Below are positions 41,513-50,723 of a stretch of DNA of 64,000 nt, one piece after another. The notes under the pieces were generated by a model. That model was not told where the DNA came from. It saw only the letters and a list, made by a program, of their open reading frames with translations, and did not search any database. Made by a program: the position numbers and the translations under genes. How positions within the stretch are numbered: the first letter of the stretch is position 1; each line of letters opens with the position of its first letter. The DNA comes from Streptomyces ruber (GTDB taxonomy: Bacteria > Actinomycetota > Actinomycetes > Streptomycetales > Streptomycetaceae). The DNA is taken from assembly GCF_014648075.1 (NCBI RefSeq), contig NZ_BMQK01000003.1, positions 186,001-250,000 of the forward strand, read 5' to 3'.

Positions 41513-43108
41513 ATGCGCGCACCCGAGGGACACCGCAGGTACGACGCCGTGATCGTCGGCGGCGGCCACAACGGCCTGGTCGCCGCCGCCTACCTCGCCC
41601 GCGCCGGGCGGTCCGTGCTGCTGCTGGAGCGGCTGGACGCCACCGGGGGCGCCGCCGTGTCCGCGCGGCCCTTCCCCGGGATCGACGCGCGCCTGTCGCG
41701 CTACGCGTACCTGGTCAGCCTGCTGCCGCGGAAGATCGTGCGGGACCTCGGCCTCGACGTCCGCCTCCGACGGCGCACGATCTCCTCGTACACGCCCACC
41801 GAGCGCGCCGGGCGGCCCACCGGCCTGCTCGTCGGCGGGGGTGAACGGCGCACCCGGGAGGCGTTCGCGCGGCTGACCGGCTCGGACCGCGAGTACGGGG
41901 CCTGGCGGCGCTTCCACGGCATGACGGGACACGTTGCCGAACGGGTGTTCCCAACGCTCACGCGACCGCTGCCGACCCGGGACGCACTCCGCGCACACAT
42001 CGGCGACGACGCCGCCTGGCGCATGCTCTTCGAGGAGCCCGTCGGCGTGGCGATCGAGGAGCACTTCGCCGACGACCTGGTGCGCGGCGTCGTCCTCACC
42101 GACGCCCTGATCGGCACCTTCGCGGACGCCCACGACCCGTCCCTGGCGCAGAACCGCTGTTTCCTCTACCACGTGATCGGCGGCGGGACGGGCGACTGGG
42201 ACGTGCCCGTCGGCGGCATGGGCGCCCTCACGGACGCGCTCGCGACGGCCGCGCGGAAGGCGGGCGCCGTGCTCGCCACCGGGCACGAGGCGGTGCGGGT
42301 CGCCACCGACGGACGGGCCGCCGAGGTCACCTACCGCACGGCGGACGGCGAGGGGACCGTCGGGGCCGGGCACGTACTGGTGGGCGCCTCGCCGCGGGAA
42401 CTGGCCGCCCTCACCGGCGACGAACCGCCCGCCCCCGCCGAGGGCGCCCAGCTCAAGGTGAACATGCTGCTGGAGCGGCTGCCGAGGCTGCGTGACACCT
42501 CCGTGAACCCCCGCGAGGCGTTCGCCGGCACCTTCCACGTCGCCGAGGGGTACGGGCAGCTGGCGGCCGCCCATGCCCGGGCGGCGGACGGCCGGCTCCC
42601 GGAGGCCCCGCCCTCCGAGCTCTACTGCCACTCCCTCACCGACCCCGGCATCCTCGGCCCGGAGCTCGCCGGGCGGGGCTGCCACACCCTCACCCTGTTC
42701 GGGCTGCACACCCCGGCGCGACTCTTCACCCGCGACCACGACGGCACCCGCGACGCCCTGCTCGAGGCCGCCCTGGCGCAGCTCGACGCCCACCTCGCCG
42801 AGCCGATCGCCGACTGCCTGGCCACCGACGCCGACGGCCGCCCCTGCATCGAGGCGAAGACGCCGCTCGACCTGGACCGCGAGCTGCGGCTGCCCGGCGG
42901 CAACATCTTCCACCGCGAGCTGTCCTGGCCGTACGCCCAGGAGGGCACCGGCCGCTGGGGCGTCGAGACCCGGCACCCGAACGTGCTGCTGTGCGGCGCG
43001 GGCGCGGTGCGCGGCGGCGCGGTCAGCGGGGTGCCCGGCCACAACGCGGCGATGGCGGTGCTGGAGACGGTTGAGGGGCGGTGCGCGGTCCCGCCGTCCG
43101 GCGACTGA
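41513..43108 (+). CDS. NAD(P)/FAD-dependent oxidoreductase, phytoene desaturase-like
   Basis: A 531-residue flavoprotein. YDAVIVGGGHNGLVAAAYLA is the dinucleotide-binding fold, followed by RSVLLLERLDATGGAAVSAR; this Rossmann start and the C-terminal NVLLCGAGAVRGGAVSGVPG, which contacts FAD, are typical of the CrtI-like/PYROXD2 group. VPVGGMGALTDALATAARKAG is the middle GG motif. It probably oxidises or isomerises an isoprenoid-like or other hydrophobic substrate; the absence of carotenoid genes nearby argues against a real phytoene desaturase. ATG 41513, with AAGGG four bases before. It starts 73 bp after the kinase gene and may be co-transcribed. Confidence 0.85.
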   Translation: MRAPEGHRRYDAVIVGGGHNGLVAAAYLARAGRSVLLLERLDATGGAAVSARPFPGIDARLSRYAYLVSLLPRKIVRDLGLDVRLRRRTISSYTPTERAGRPTGLLVGGGERRTREAFARLTGSDREYGAWRRFHGMTGHVAERVFPTLTRPLPTRDALRAHIGDDAAWRMLFEEPVGVAIEEHFADDLVRGVVLTDALIGTFADAHDPSLAQNRCFLYHVIGGGTGDWDVPVGGMGALTDALATAARKAGAVLATGHEAVRVATDGRAAEVTYRTADGEGTVGAGHVLVGASPRELAALTGDEPPAPAEGAQLKVNMLLERLPRLRDTSVNPREAFAGTFHVAEGYGQLAAAHARAADGRLPEAPPSELYCHSLTDPGILGPELAGRGCHTLTLFGLHTPARLFTRDHDGTRDALLEAALAQLDAHLAEPIADCLATDADGRPCIEAKTPLDLDRELRLPGGNIFHRELSWPYAQEGTGRWGVETRHPNVLLCGAGAVRGGAVSGVPGHNAAMAVLETVEGRCAVPPSGD

Positions 43109-43367
43109 CGCAACCCGGTGCGGTGACCCGCGGACGCGTCACGGAAGTGAACGCCGGCGCGTGAGCGGGATGGGTTCGAGGCGGCCGGTGCCGAGGTGTC
43201 CACGGCCACCGAGAGGGCCGGGAGGCCGAATGCGGTTCCCGTCACGTGCCGCTGGACCGCCGCATGTTCCCCGTCTGGCCGGGTACCGCGTCATGTCCGG
43301 ATATGACCGAGACGGCCGTGCCGCTCGTGGGAGCGTGCCGTGCGGCCGGCGTCCCCAGGGAGAACCG

Positions 43368-43559
43368 ATGGCCGACCTCAACCCCATCGACGTGCAGAAG
43401 GCCCTCAAGGGCATGGAATACCCGACCGACAAGAAGTCGCTGGTGGACCGCGCCCGTCAGAACAAGGCCGACGACAAGGTCGTCAGCCGCATCGACGGCC
43501 TGAAGAAGGACAGCTTCGACGGCCCGAACGAGGTGGAGAAGGCACTTTTCAACGAGTAG
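43368..43559 (+). CDS. DUF2795-type small protein
   Basis: A 63-residue protein: MADLNPIDVQKALKGMEYPT, DKKSLVDRARQNKADDKVVS and a C-terminal FDGPNEVEKALF. This matches the DUF2795 family, small helical proteins widespread in actinobacteria and often near stress genes. ATG 43368 follows GGGAGAACC. The structure suggests a three-helix nucleic-acid or protein-binding unit, but the function is unknown. A perfect 17-bp hairpin follows. The upstream gap of 259 bp has no visible gene. Confidence 0.85.
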   Translation: MADLNPIDVQKALKGMEYPTDKKSLVDRARQNKADDKVVSRIDGLKKDSFDGPNEVEKALFNE

Positions 43560-43588
43560 CGAGCGGCGACGTCGAGCAGCGGCTCCGG

Positions 43589-43626
43589 GGGCGCGGTGCC
43601 GCCGTCCGCACGGCGGCACCGCGCCC
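43589..43626. terminator. Long bidirectional hairpin terminator
   Basis: A perfect 17-bp stem (43589-43605 with 43610-43626) and a CCGC loop lie in the 73-bp gap between the convergent DUF2795 and penicillin acylase genes. Confidence 0.85.
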
Positions 43627-43632
43627 GTCACC

Positions 43633-46044
43633 TCAGCGGTGCTCGGCGACGCGGACGACCCTCAGCTCCGGCGAGGACAGGATGTCCTTCTCGCAGAACC
43701 GCGCGGTCACCCACTTCTCGTCCGAGAACAGCCGCGTCTGGTCGCTGTGGTGCGGCGACGCGGGGTTCGACGACTGCGAGTACGTCAGCAGCGTGCGGGC
43801 CACCGGGCACGGCCCGCCGTTCCAGCCCACCGCCTGGATGTGGCTGGAGCCGTGGACCACCTCCGGGTAGCCGCCGCCGGCCGCGTCCCACGGTGCCTGG
43901 ATCATGTTCCACACACCGAGCGTGTCGGCGCCGCCGTGCACGGGGATGCGCTGCCCGTTCCGTACGACGAACTGGTTCTCGCCCAGCTCCGCGTCGAGCG
44001 GGATGTCCGCCGCGCGCAGCTCGGTCACCGCGTCGGCCAGCGCCGTGGCGACTCCGGGTGCGTCCGTGTTCAGCGTGTGCGGGGTGCGCACCGGGTCCGC
44101 GGCCGAGTACGGCACCTTCCAGAGCTGTTCCGCGGGTACCGACTGCAGCAGCTTCCGCCAGAACCGGTCGAACAGCAGGGCGCCCCGGCTGTCCGTGTCC
44201 ATGGTCCGGTCCCACGCCGCCAGCACGCCGCACGCCCCGCCCACGTCGACCGGCTCGCCGTCACTGCCCGCCGCGGTGGAGTCCGGCAGCGCGGCACACG
44301 CCCGCACCAGGCCGCCGACCGTGAGACCGGCCGCGGGCACCCGGTTCGCGAACTGCTGCTCCTGCAGGTCGCGTACGGTCAGACCGCCCCGCTCCGCCAT
44401 CGCCGACACGTCCTCCAGGGCACCGCGCGTCCGCATCGAGGGCTGGACGCCGACGGTGCCGAAGATCCGCTCGTAGTCCGTGACCGGCCGGTCGGCGTTG
44501 GACAGCCACGCGGGACCGTTGGAGTTCTCCGCGTACGGGGCGTCCTTGAGCGTGGGCATCCGTGCGGGCCCGAAGATGCCCGGATGCACGGCGTCCGGGT
44601 CCCGGCCGAGCGCGCAGTCGCCGCGTGAGCCGTCGAGGACCGCCATGCCGGACGCCGGGTACGTGGTGCGGCCCAGCTCGGTCGAGCAGCGCTCCGCCAG
44701 CTCGTCGGTGATCCGGGGCAGCACCTGCGACTGGGTCAGCAGGGTGTGCCCCGAGGAGTCCGCGGCGACCGTGTTCACCCACGGCAGGCCCTGGTGCCGC
44801 GCCAGCGCGTCCGCGATGCCGTCGGTGCTGCGCGCCCTGCCGAAGCCCAGCCCGGTGTCGAGGAAGCGCACGTTGCGCGCGTTGGGGTCGTGCAGCGCGT
44901 ACGCCGTCGTGGTGGTCCACGGCAGCGGTGTCCCGGGGAGGGAGGTGACGACGGGCCCGTAGCGGGTCCACCACTGGGTACGGGTGACCGGCGCCCCGTC
45001 CCGGACGGGGACCGTCACGGTGCGCCTCGTCATCCGCTCGCGCTCCCCGTCGACCAGGTACACCGTCGGATCGGCCGGATCCAGCGCCAGCTGGTGGATG
45101 TTGGCCGGGACGCCGGTGGCGACCGTGTGGCTCCACGCGACGTGCGCGTTGTACCCGATGGAGACAGCCGGCAGGCCGAGCAGGGAGCCGCCCGCCATGT
45201 TCAGCTCGCCGGGGATCGTCTGCTGCGACTGCCAGAACCGGCGCCCGCCCTGCCACGGGTAGTGCGGGTTGCCGAGCAGCAGACCCCGGCCGTTCGCCGT
45301 GGTGTCGCCGTGGAAGGCGACCGCGTTGGAGCCCATGTCGGCGTTGCCGGCCGCGTAGAGTTCGCGCGCCGCCCGTGCGACGGCCCCGGCATCCACGGCC
45401 GGAGCGGCCGGCGTGGCCGCGGTGGGCGGCTGCGCGGCGGTGATCGTGTCCGCGAAGCGTCCCTGCCCGGAGATCATGACGATGGCGTAGCCGCGCACGG
45501 CCACGTCGAGCGCGGTGACCGGCCGCACCCAGTCGGCGCCCCCGCACGTGGGATCGGTGATCCTGTTCTGCCGCAGCCAGGCGTTGTAGCCGGCCGCCCA
45601 GCCGCGCATCATGTCCCGTACCTCGCGGCTCGGGCCCACGGGCGCGGGCTCGGCGAGCAGCTTCTCCACCGTGCGGGACTCGCGCACCCCGCGGAAGAAC
45701 AGGTCGCTGCTGAGATTGGTGCGGGCGGAGGAGAGCGAGCCGTCCGGTGCCGCGTCGGCCCCGAAGTGCCGTGACCGCTCGCCGCGCAGGGTGACGAAGC
45801 CGTCGGCGAGCGTGCACACCTGGTCGGCGGCCTGCGCCCAGCCCTCGCCGAAACCGAGGCCCGCGTAGTCGTCGGCGAGGATGTGCGGGATGCCGTACTC
45901 GGTGTAGCGGATGGTGGCGGACAGACCGCCGTGCGATGGGTTTTCCCGGCGGCCGGGGTCCCCGGCCGCGGCGGCCGGCAGGGAAGCGGCGGCGGTGAAC
46001 AGGGCGGCGGCCGCGACGACGAGTCGTCTCAGGCGGGTACGCAA
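43633..46044 (-). CDS. Secreted penicillin acylase family amidohydrolase (aculeacin/acyl-homoserine-lactone acylase-like)
   Basis: About 803 residues, an Ntn hydrolase made as an alpha-spacer-beta precursor. A signal peptide (LVVAAAALFTAAASLPAAAA) is followed by the alpha chain beginning IRYTEYGIPHILADDYAGLG. NADMGSNAVAFHGD marks the beta chain: self-cleavage before Ser exposes the catalytic N-terminal nucleophile. LLLGNPHYPWQG and AWSHTVATG hold further active-site residues. It resembles aculeacin A acylase and Streptomyces AhlM, so substrates may be acyl-homoserine lactones, lipopeptides or penicillins. I place the start at TTG 46044, which has GGGAGG five bases upstream; ATG 46062 in frame lacks a ribosome site but is possible. 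Confidence 0.9.
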   Translation of the reverse strand: MRTRLRRLVVAAAALFTAAASLPAAAAGDPGRRENPSHGGLSATIRYTEYGIPHILADDYAGLGFGEGWAQAADQVCTLADGFVTLRGERSRHFGADAAPDGSLSSARTNLSSDLFFRGVRESRTVEKLLAEPAPVGPSREVRDMMRGWAAGYNAWLRQNRITDPTCGGADWVRPVTALDVAVRGYAIVMISGQGRFADTITAAQPPTAATPAAPAVDAGAVARAARELYAAGNADMGSNAVAFHGDTTANGRGLLLGNPHYPWQGGRRFWQSQQTIPGELNMAGGSLLGLPAVSIGYNAHVAWSHTVATGVPANIHQLALDPADPTVYLVDGERERMTRRTVTVPVRDGAPVTRTQWWTRYGPVVTSLPGTPLPWTTTTAYALHDPNARNVRFLDTGLGFGRARSTDGIADALARHQGLPWVNTVAADSSGHTLLTQSQVLPRITDELAERCSTELGRTTYPASGMAVLDGSRGDCALGRDPDAVHPGIFGPARMPTLKDAPYAENSNGPAWLSNADRPVTDYERIFGTVGVQPSMRTRGALEDVSAMAERGGLTVRDLQEQQFANRVPAAGLTVGGLVRACAALPDSTAAGSDGEPVDVGGACGVLAAWDRTMDTDSRGALLFDRFWRKLLQSVPAEQLWKVPYSAADPVRTPHTLNTDAPGVATALADAVTELRAADIPLDAELGENQFVVRNGQRIPVHGGADTLGVWNMIQAPWDAAGGGYPEVVHGSSHIQAVGWNGGPCPVARTLLTYSQSSNPASPHHSDQTRLFSDEKWVTARFCEKDILSSPELRVVRVAEHR

Positions 46045-46261
46045 TCGAGCCTCCCACAGCATCGGTGACAGAAGTGGCCGAGCGTAACCACCGTCAACTC
46101 CCGTTGCGTACACGTTCGTTCGGAAAGCTGCATGGTTGATCGTGATCGCGCCAAATACGGGCGTGCCGCACCCCTGCCGGACGCTTGACCCGTTCGTACG
46201 GCCGCACGAGGATCACGGCAGGGCGGCGCGACGGTGCGGCGGTGCGACGGAGGAGCGGGGC

Positions 46262-47767
46262 ATGGCGGTGGCGGCCGGGCACGACGTGACGGTGGACGGA
46301 GTCCTGCGGCGCAGTGCCCGGCGGACCCCCGCCCGCGACGCCCTCCACTACGGCACGCGCTCCTGGACCTACGCCGAACTGGACGACGCCGTCTCCCGCG
46401 CGGCCCAGGTGCTGCGCGACACCGGGCTCGCCCCCGGCGACCGCGTCGGCGCCTACGGCCACAACTCGGACGCGTATCTGATCGCCTTCCTGGCCTGCGC
46501 GCGGGCCGGTCTGGTGCACGTCCCCGTCAACCAGAACCTGACCGGCGACGACCTGGCGTACATCCTCGGCCAGTCCGGCAGCGCGCTCGTCCTCACCGAC
46601 CCGGACCTGGCCGGCCGGCTGCCCGGCGGGACACGCGCCCTGGCGCTGCGCGACACCGGCGACTCGCTGCTCGCCCGGCTCGCCGTGACGGAGCCGTACG
46701 CGGGGCAGGGGCCGCGCGCCGAGGACCTGGTGCAGCTCCTGTACACCTCGGGCACCACCGCGCTGCCCAAGGGCGCGATGATGACGCACCGCGCGCTGGT
46801 GCACGAGTACCTGAGCGCGATCACCGCCCTGGACCTCCGAGCGGGCGACCGGCCCGTGCACGCGCTGCCGCTCTACCACTCGGCGCAGATGCACGTCTTC
46901 CTGCTGCCGTACCTGGCCGTGGGCGCCGAGAACACCGTCCTGGACGCGCCCGACGGCGACACACTCCTCGACCTGGTCGAGGCGGGGCGTGCGGACAGCC
47001 TGTTCGCGCCGCCCACCGTGTGGATCGCGCTGGCGAACCGCCCCGACTTCGCCACCCGCGACCTGGGCGGGCTGCGCAAGGCCTACTACGGAGCCTCGGT
47101 CATGCCCGTCCCCGTGCTCGAACGACTGCGGGAGCGGCTGCCGAGGCTGGCCCTGCACAACTGCTTCGGGCAGAGCGAGATCGGCCCGCTGGCCATGGTC
47201 CTCGGGCCGCACGAGCACAAGGGGCGCATGGACTCCTGTGGGCGGCCGGTGCTGTTCGTCGAGGCACGCGTGGTCGACGAGGGCGGCGCCGACGTCCCGG
47301 ACGGGCAGCCCGGCGAGATCGTCTACCGCTCCCCGCAGCTGTGCCAGGGCTACTGGGACAAGCCCGAGGAGACCGCCGAGGCCTTCCGCGACGGCTGGTT
47401 CCACTCCGGTGACCTGGCGGTGCGGGACGCCGACGGGTACTTCACGGTCGTCGACCGGGTGAAGGACGTCATCAACTCCGGTGGCGTACTGGTCGCCTCA
47501 CGCCAGGTGGAGGACGTTCTGTACACCCACGACCGGGTCGCCGAGGTGGCCGTGATCGGGCTGCCCGACGAGAAGTGGATCGAGGCGGTGACCGCCGTGG
47601 TCGTCCCGCGCGGGGACGTCACCGAGGCCGAACTGCTCGCCCACGCGCGCGAGAGGCTCTCCGGCTTCAAGACGCCCAAACGGGTGCTGTTCGTGACGGA
47701 CCTGCCGCGCAACGCGAGCGGGAAGATCCTGAAGCGGGAGCTGCGGGACCGGTTCACTTCGCGGTGA
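46262..47767 (+). CDS. Long-chain acyl-CoA synthetase (AMP-forming)
   Basis: A 501-residue ANL-superfamily ligase. LLYTSGTTALPKGAMMTHRA is the P-loop motif; GWFHSGDLAVRDADGYFTVV is the ATP-binding A8/A7 region, and NASGKILKRELRDR ends with the catalytic Lys. ATG 46262 follows GGAGGAGC. It activates a carboxylic acid to acyl-AMP and then acyl-CoA. By length and motifs it resembles FadD-type enzymes; the chain length is not deducible. It is divergent from the acylase gene, which could release fatty acids for it (inference). The downstream methyltransferase gene is 122 bp away. Confidence 0.92.
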   Translation: MAVAAGHDVTVDGVLRRSARRTPARDALHYGTRSWTYAELDDAVSRAAQVLRDTGLAPGDRVGAYGHNSDAYLIAFLACARAGLVHVPVNQNLTGDDLAYILGQSGSALVLTDPDLAGRLPGGTRALALRDTGDSLLARLAVTEPYAGQGPRAEDLVQLLYTSGTTALPKGAMMTHRALVHEYLSAITALDLRAGDRPVHALPLYHSAQMHVFLLPYLAVGAENTVLDAPDGDTLLDLVEAGRADSLFAPPTVWIALANRPDFATRDLGGLRKAYYGASVMPVPVLERLRERLPRLALHNCFGQSEIGPLAMVLGPHEHKGRMDSCGRPVLFVEARVVDEGGADVPDGQPGEIVYRSPQLCQGYWDKPEETAEAFRDGWFHSGDLAVRDADGYFTVVDRVKDVINSGGVLVASRQVEDVLYTHDRVAEVAVIGLPDEKWIEAVTAVVVPRGDVTEAELLAHARERLSGFKTPKRVLFVTDLPRNASGKILKRELRDRFTSR

Positions 47768-47795
47768 CTGATGAGGCTTAGTATCACCCCAGTGA

Positions 47796-47823
47796 CAACT
47801 GGTGCGCAGGCGTCAACTGGTGC
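47796..47823 (+). repeat. Direct repeat in the methyltransferase promoter region
   Basis: CAACTGGTGC occurs twice, starting 18 bp apart (47796-47805 and 47814-47823), between the synthetase stop and the DUF574 gene. It could be a regulator site. Confidence 0.4.
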
Positions 47824-47889
47824 ACGCTGCCCGTACGTTGATCTCCCGGTTGTCCGCGACCTTGCACGTACCGGCTGAGAGACGGGCCC

Positions 47890-48702
47890 ATGACCGACCA
47901 AGCGATCACACCGGAAGCGGCGGCCAAGGAGAGGATCGACACCTCGGTGCCGCACTCGGCCAGGATCTGGAACTACTGGCTGGGCGGGAAGGACAACTAC
48001 CCCGTGGACGAGGAGGCCGGCGACGCCTACACCGCCGTCTTCCCCGGCATCGTGACCATCGCCCGCAGCAGCCGCGCCTTCCTCGGCCGCAGCATCCGCT
48101 ACCTGGTCCAGGAGGCCGGCGTCCGCCAGTTCCTGGACGTCGGGACCGGCCTGCCGACCAAGGACAACACCCACGAGGTCGCCCAGCGGTACGCGCCGGA
48201 GTCCCGCATCGTGTACGTGGACAACGACCCGATGGTCCTCGCCCACGCCCGCGCCCTGCTCTACTCCTCGCCGGAGGGCGCGACGTCCTACGTGGACGCC
48301 GACGTGTTCGACACGGACCGCATCCTGGAGGCCGCCGCCCGGACGCTGGACTTCGAGCAGCCCGTCGCCCTCATCCTCAGCGGCATCCTCGGCCACATCG
48401 AGGACTACGACGGTGCCCGCGCGCTCGTGCGCCGGCTGCTGGACGCCCTGCCGTCCGGCAGCTACCTGTGCGTCAACGACGGCTCGCGCGGTACCGACCC
48501 CGACTACGAGCAGGCGCAGGACGCTTACAACGAGACCGGCGCGGTCGGGTACTACCTGCGGCCTGTGGACAAGATCGAGGCCTTCTTCGAGGGCCTGGAG
48601 CTCATCGAGCCCGGCATCGTCTCGGTACCGCTGTGGCGCCCGGAGCCGGGCACCGACCCGGTGGCGATCGGCCAGCACGGCGGCGTGGGCCGCAAGCCCT
48701 GA
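47890..48702 (+). CDS. DUF574-family SAM-dependent methyltransferase (PF04672)
   Basis: A 270-residue protein. SVPHSARIWNYWLGGKDNYP is the signature of this actinomycete-specific family. FLDVGTGLPTKDNTHEVAQR is the SAM-binding motif and RIVYVDNDPMVLAHARALL the acidic loop. ILSGILGHIEDYDGARALVR follows. ATG 47890. The family is amplified in Streptomyces genomes and often lies near DUF397/XRE regulators, but its methyl acceptor is not known. It is convergent with paaK across a strong hairpin. Confidence 0.93.
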   Translation: MTDQAITPEAAAKERIDTSVPHSARIWNYWLGGKDNYPVDEEAGDAYTAVFPGIVTIARSSRAFLGRSIRYLVQEAGVRQFLDVGTGLPTKDNTHEVAQRYAPESRIVYVDNDPMVLAHARALLYSSPEGATSYVDADVFDTDRILEAAARTLDFEQPVALILSGILGHIEDYDGARALVRRLLDALPSGSYLCVNDGSRGTDPDYEQAQDAYNETGAVGYYLRPVDKIEAFFEGLELIEPGIVSVPLWRPEPGTDPVAIGQHGGVGRKP

Positions 48703-48712
48703 CCTGCCCGGA

Positions 48713-48741
48713 ACGCCCCCGCACCGGGCGTGCGGGGGCGT
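48713..48741. terminator. Bidirectional hairpin terminator
   Basis: A perfect 12-bp stem (48713-48724 with 48730-48741) and a CGGGC loop separate the convergent DUF574 and paaK genes. Confidence 0.8.
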
Positions 48742-48753
48742 CCGCCCGGCCGG

Positions 48754-50055
48754 TCAGGCCGGGCGCGGCCGCAGGTCCACGATGCGCCTGATCTTCCCCA
48801 CCGACCGCTCCAGCGACTCCGGCTCGACGATCTCCACGGCGACCGAGACGCCGATGCCGTCCTTCACGGCCGCCGCGACGGACCGGGCGGCTTCGTCCCT
48901 GGTCTCCGCCGAGGCCCCGGGGCGGGCCTCGGCGCGGACGGTCAGCGCGTCGAGCCGGCCCGCACGGGTGAGCCGCAACTGGAAGTGCGGGGCGACCCCC
49001 GGGGTACGCAGCAGGATCTCCTCGATCTGCGTGGGGAACAGGTTCACCCCGCGCAGGATCACCATGTCGTCGCTGCGTCCGGTGACCCGCTCCATCCGGC
49101 GGAACGTACGGGCCGTGCCCGGCAGCAGCCGCGTCAGGTCCCGCGTCCGGTACCGGACCACGGGCATCGCCTCCTTGGTGAGCGAGGTGAACACCAGCTC
49201 GCCCCGCTCGCCGTCGGGCAGCACCTCGCCCGTCACCGGGTCCACCACCTCGGGCAGGAAGTGGTCCTCCCAGACGTGCAGCCCGTCCTTCGTCTCCACG
49301 CACTCCTGGGCGACCCCCGGGCCGATGACCTCCGACAGCCCGTATATGTCGACGGCGTCGATCCCGCACCGCTCCTCGATCTCCCGCCGCATCCCCTCGG
49401 TCCACGGCTCGGCACCGAAGATCCCGACCCGCAGCGACGTACCGCGCGGATCGACGCCCTGCCGCTCGAACTCGTCGAGGAGCGTCAGCATGTACGAGGG
49501 CGTCACCATGATGATCCGGGGCCGCAGGTCCTGGACGAGCTGCACCTGACGGGCCGTCATCCCGCCGGACGCGGGCACCACCGTGCACCCGAGCCGCTCG
49601 GCCCCGTAGTGCGCGCCCAGCCCGCCGGTGAACAGCCCGTAGCCGTACGCGACGTGGACCGTGTCACCGGGGCGCCCGCCCGCCGCGCGGATCGACCGGG
49701 CCACCATGTCGGACCAGAGGGAGAGGTCGTTCTCGGTGTAGCCGACGACGGTGGGCCGCCCGGTCGTCCCGCTCGACGCGTGCAGGCGCCGGATGCGCGT
49801 CCGCTCCACGGCGAACATCCCGTACGGGTACTGCGCCCGCAGGTCCGCCTTCGTGGTGAACGGGAACCGGGCGAGATCGCCGAGTCCCCGGCAGTCGTCG
49901 GGGCGGACGCCCGCCCGGTCGAACGCCTCCCGGTAGAACGGAACATTGGTGTACGCGTGCCGCAGCGACGCCCGCAGCCGCTCCAGCTGCAGGGCCCGCA
50001 GCTCCCGCGCGCCGAGCCGTTCCCCCGCGTCCAGCAGCCCCGTCGCCTCCGCCAT
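48754..50055 (-). CDS. paaK: Phenylacetate-CoA ligase
   Basis: A 433-residue adenylate-forming enzyme. LHASSGTTGRPTVVGYTEND is the P-loop motif of PaaK, YGLSEVIGPGVAQEC the aryl-binding and AMP region, and DLTRLLPG with RVTGRSDDMVILRGVNLFPT the hinge. SVGKIRRIVDLRPRPA ends with the catalytic Lys. It makes phenylacetyl-CoA from phenylacetate, ATP and CoA, the first step of aerobic phenylacetate breakdown. ATG 50055. No paaABCDE or other ring genes are in view, so the pathway is elsewhere or the substrate is another aryl acid. A 24-bp palindrome lies 30 bp upstream. Confidence 0.95.
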   Translation of the reverse strand: MAEATGLLDAGERLGARELRALQLERLRASLRHAYTNVPFYREAFDRAGVRPDDCRGLGDLARFPFTTKADLRAQYPYGMFAVERTRIRRLHASSGTTGRPTVVGYTENDLSLWSDMVARSIRAAGGRPGDTVHVAYGYGLFTGGLGAHYGAERLGCTVVPASGGMTARQVQLVQDLRPRIIMVTPSYMLTLLDEFERQGVDPRGTSLRVGIFGAEPWTEGMRREIEERCGIDAVDIYGLSEVIGPGVAQECVETKDGLHVWEDHFLPEVVDPVTGEVLPDGERGELVFTSLTKEAMPVVRYRTRDLTRLLPGTARTFRRMERVTGRSDDMVILRGVNLFPTQIEEILLRTPGVAPHFQLRLTRAGRLDALTVRAEARPGASAETRDEAARSVAAAVKDGIGVSVAVEIVEPESLERSVGKIRRIVDLRPRPA

Positions 50056-50085
50056 CGGACCTCTCCCTCGCCGACCGCACGTACC

Positions 50086-50109
50086 GGGCGACCGATCATT
50101 CGGTCGCCC
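50086..50109. promoter_or_regulatory. Palindromic operator upstream of paaK
   Basis: GGGCGACCGA-TCAT-TCGGTCGCCC, a perfect inverted repeat with 10-bp arms, 30 bp upstream of ATG 50055. The ACCGA-N4-TCGGT core resembles TetR-type sites of paa regulons in actinobacteria (from memory). A distant TetR protein probably controls paaK here. Confidence 0.7.
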
Positions 50110-50305
50110 GTGTTCCCGATCAGTAACCCAGCCCGACACGTCCCGGACAAGAGATCGGCGCCTGCTTTTTCGGTGTCGCAGGGGACGCCGGCGCGGCTCA
50201 CGGGCACCGGGCCCCCGCCACCGAACCTCCTCCTCACACGGCCTGTCGGCGGCGCAGACCGATCGCTAGTCTGGCGGCGGACGACGAACCGGGAGGAGCA
50301 CGGAC

Positions 50306-50548
50306 GTGGCCGAGACCTTTGTGGAGCAGCCCTCGCTCGCGGGCTGGAACAAGCCTGACCTGGACCTCACCAACGCCGAGTGGCGCTCCAGCAGCCGGGG
50401 ACGGGGCGACGTCCAGATCGCCTTCGTCGAGGGCTTCATCGCGATGCGCAACGGCGGTCGGCCCGACAACCCCTCCCTGATCTTCACTCCCGCCGAGTGG
50501 GGTGCGTTCATGTCGGACGCGCGCGAGGGCGAGTTCGACCTGACCTGA
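50306..50548 (+). CDS. DUF397 protein
   Basis: An 80-residue protein with the family pattern W(R)SS...GNG-like DVQIAFVEGFIAMRN, followed by LIFTPAEWGAFMSDAREGEF. DUF397 proteins of Streptomyces typically partner with XRE regulators that carry a DUF5753 domain, acting like antagonist or anti-sigma-like peptides in development (as in the BldB/WhiJ families). No such regulator is adjacent, so this one is an orphan or pairs with a distant gene. GTG 50306 is preceded by GGGAGGAG. Divergent from paaK across about 250 bp. Confidence 0.9.
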   Translation: MAETFVEQPSLAGWNKPDLDLTNAEWRSSSRGRGDVQIAFVEGFIAMRNGGRPDNPSLIFTPAEWGAFMSDAREGEFDLT

Positions 50549-50723
50549 TCCCGGCGCGGCCCGAGCCGCCCGCGGAGCCGCCGCTTCGGGGGCCGCTGCT
50601 CAGGTGAATCCCTCCTTCCACCGGACACGCGGTCCGGACACGCGGTCCGTGACCCGCCCGGGAGCCGGTCCCTGAGCCAGGCTGGCCCCGGAGGACCACA
50701 TGTGCGCCGGAGGCGAGGAATCG

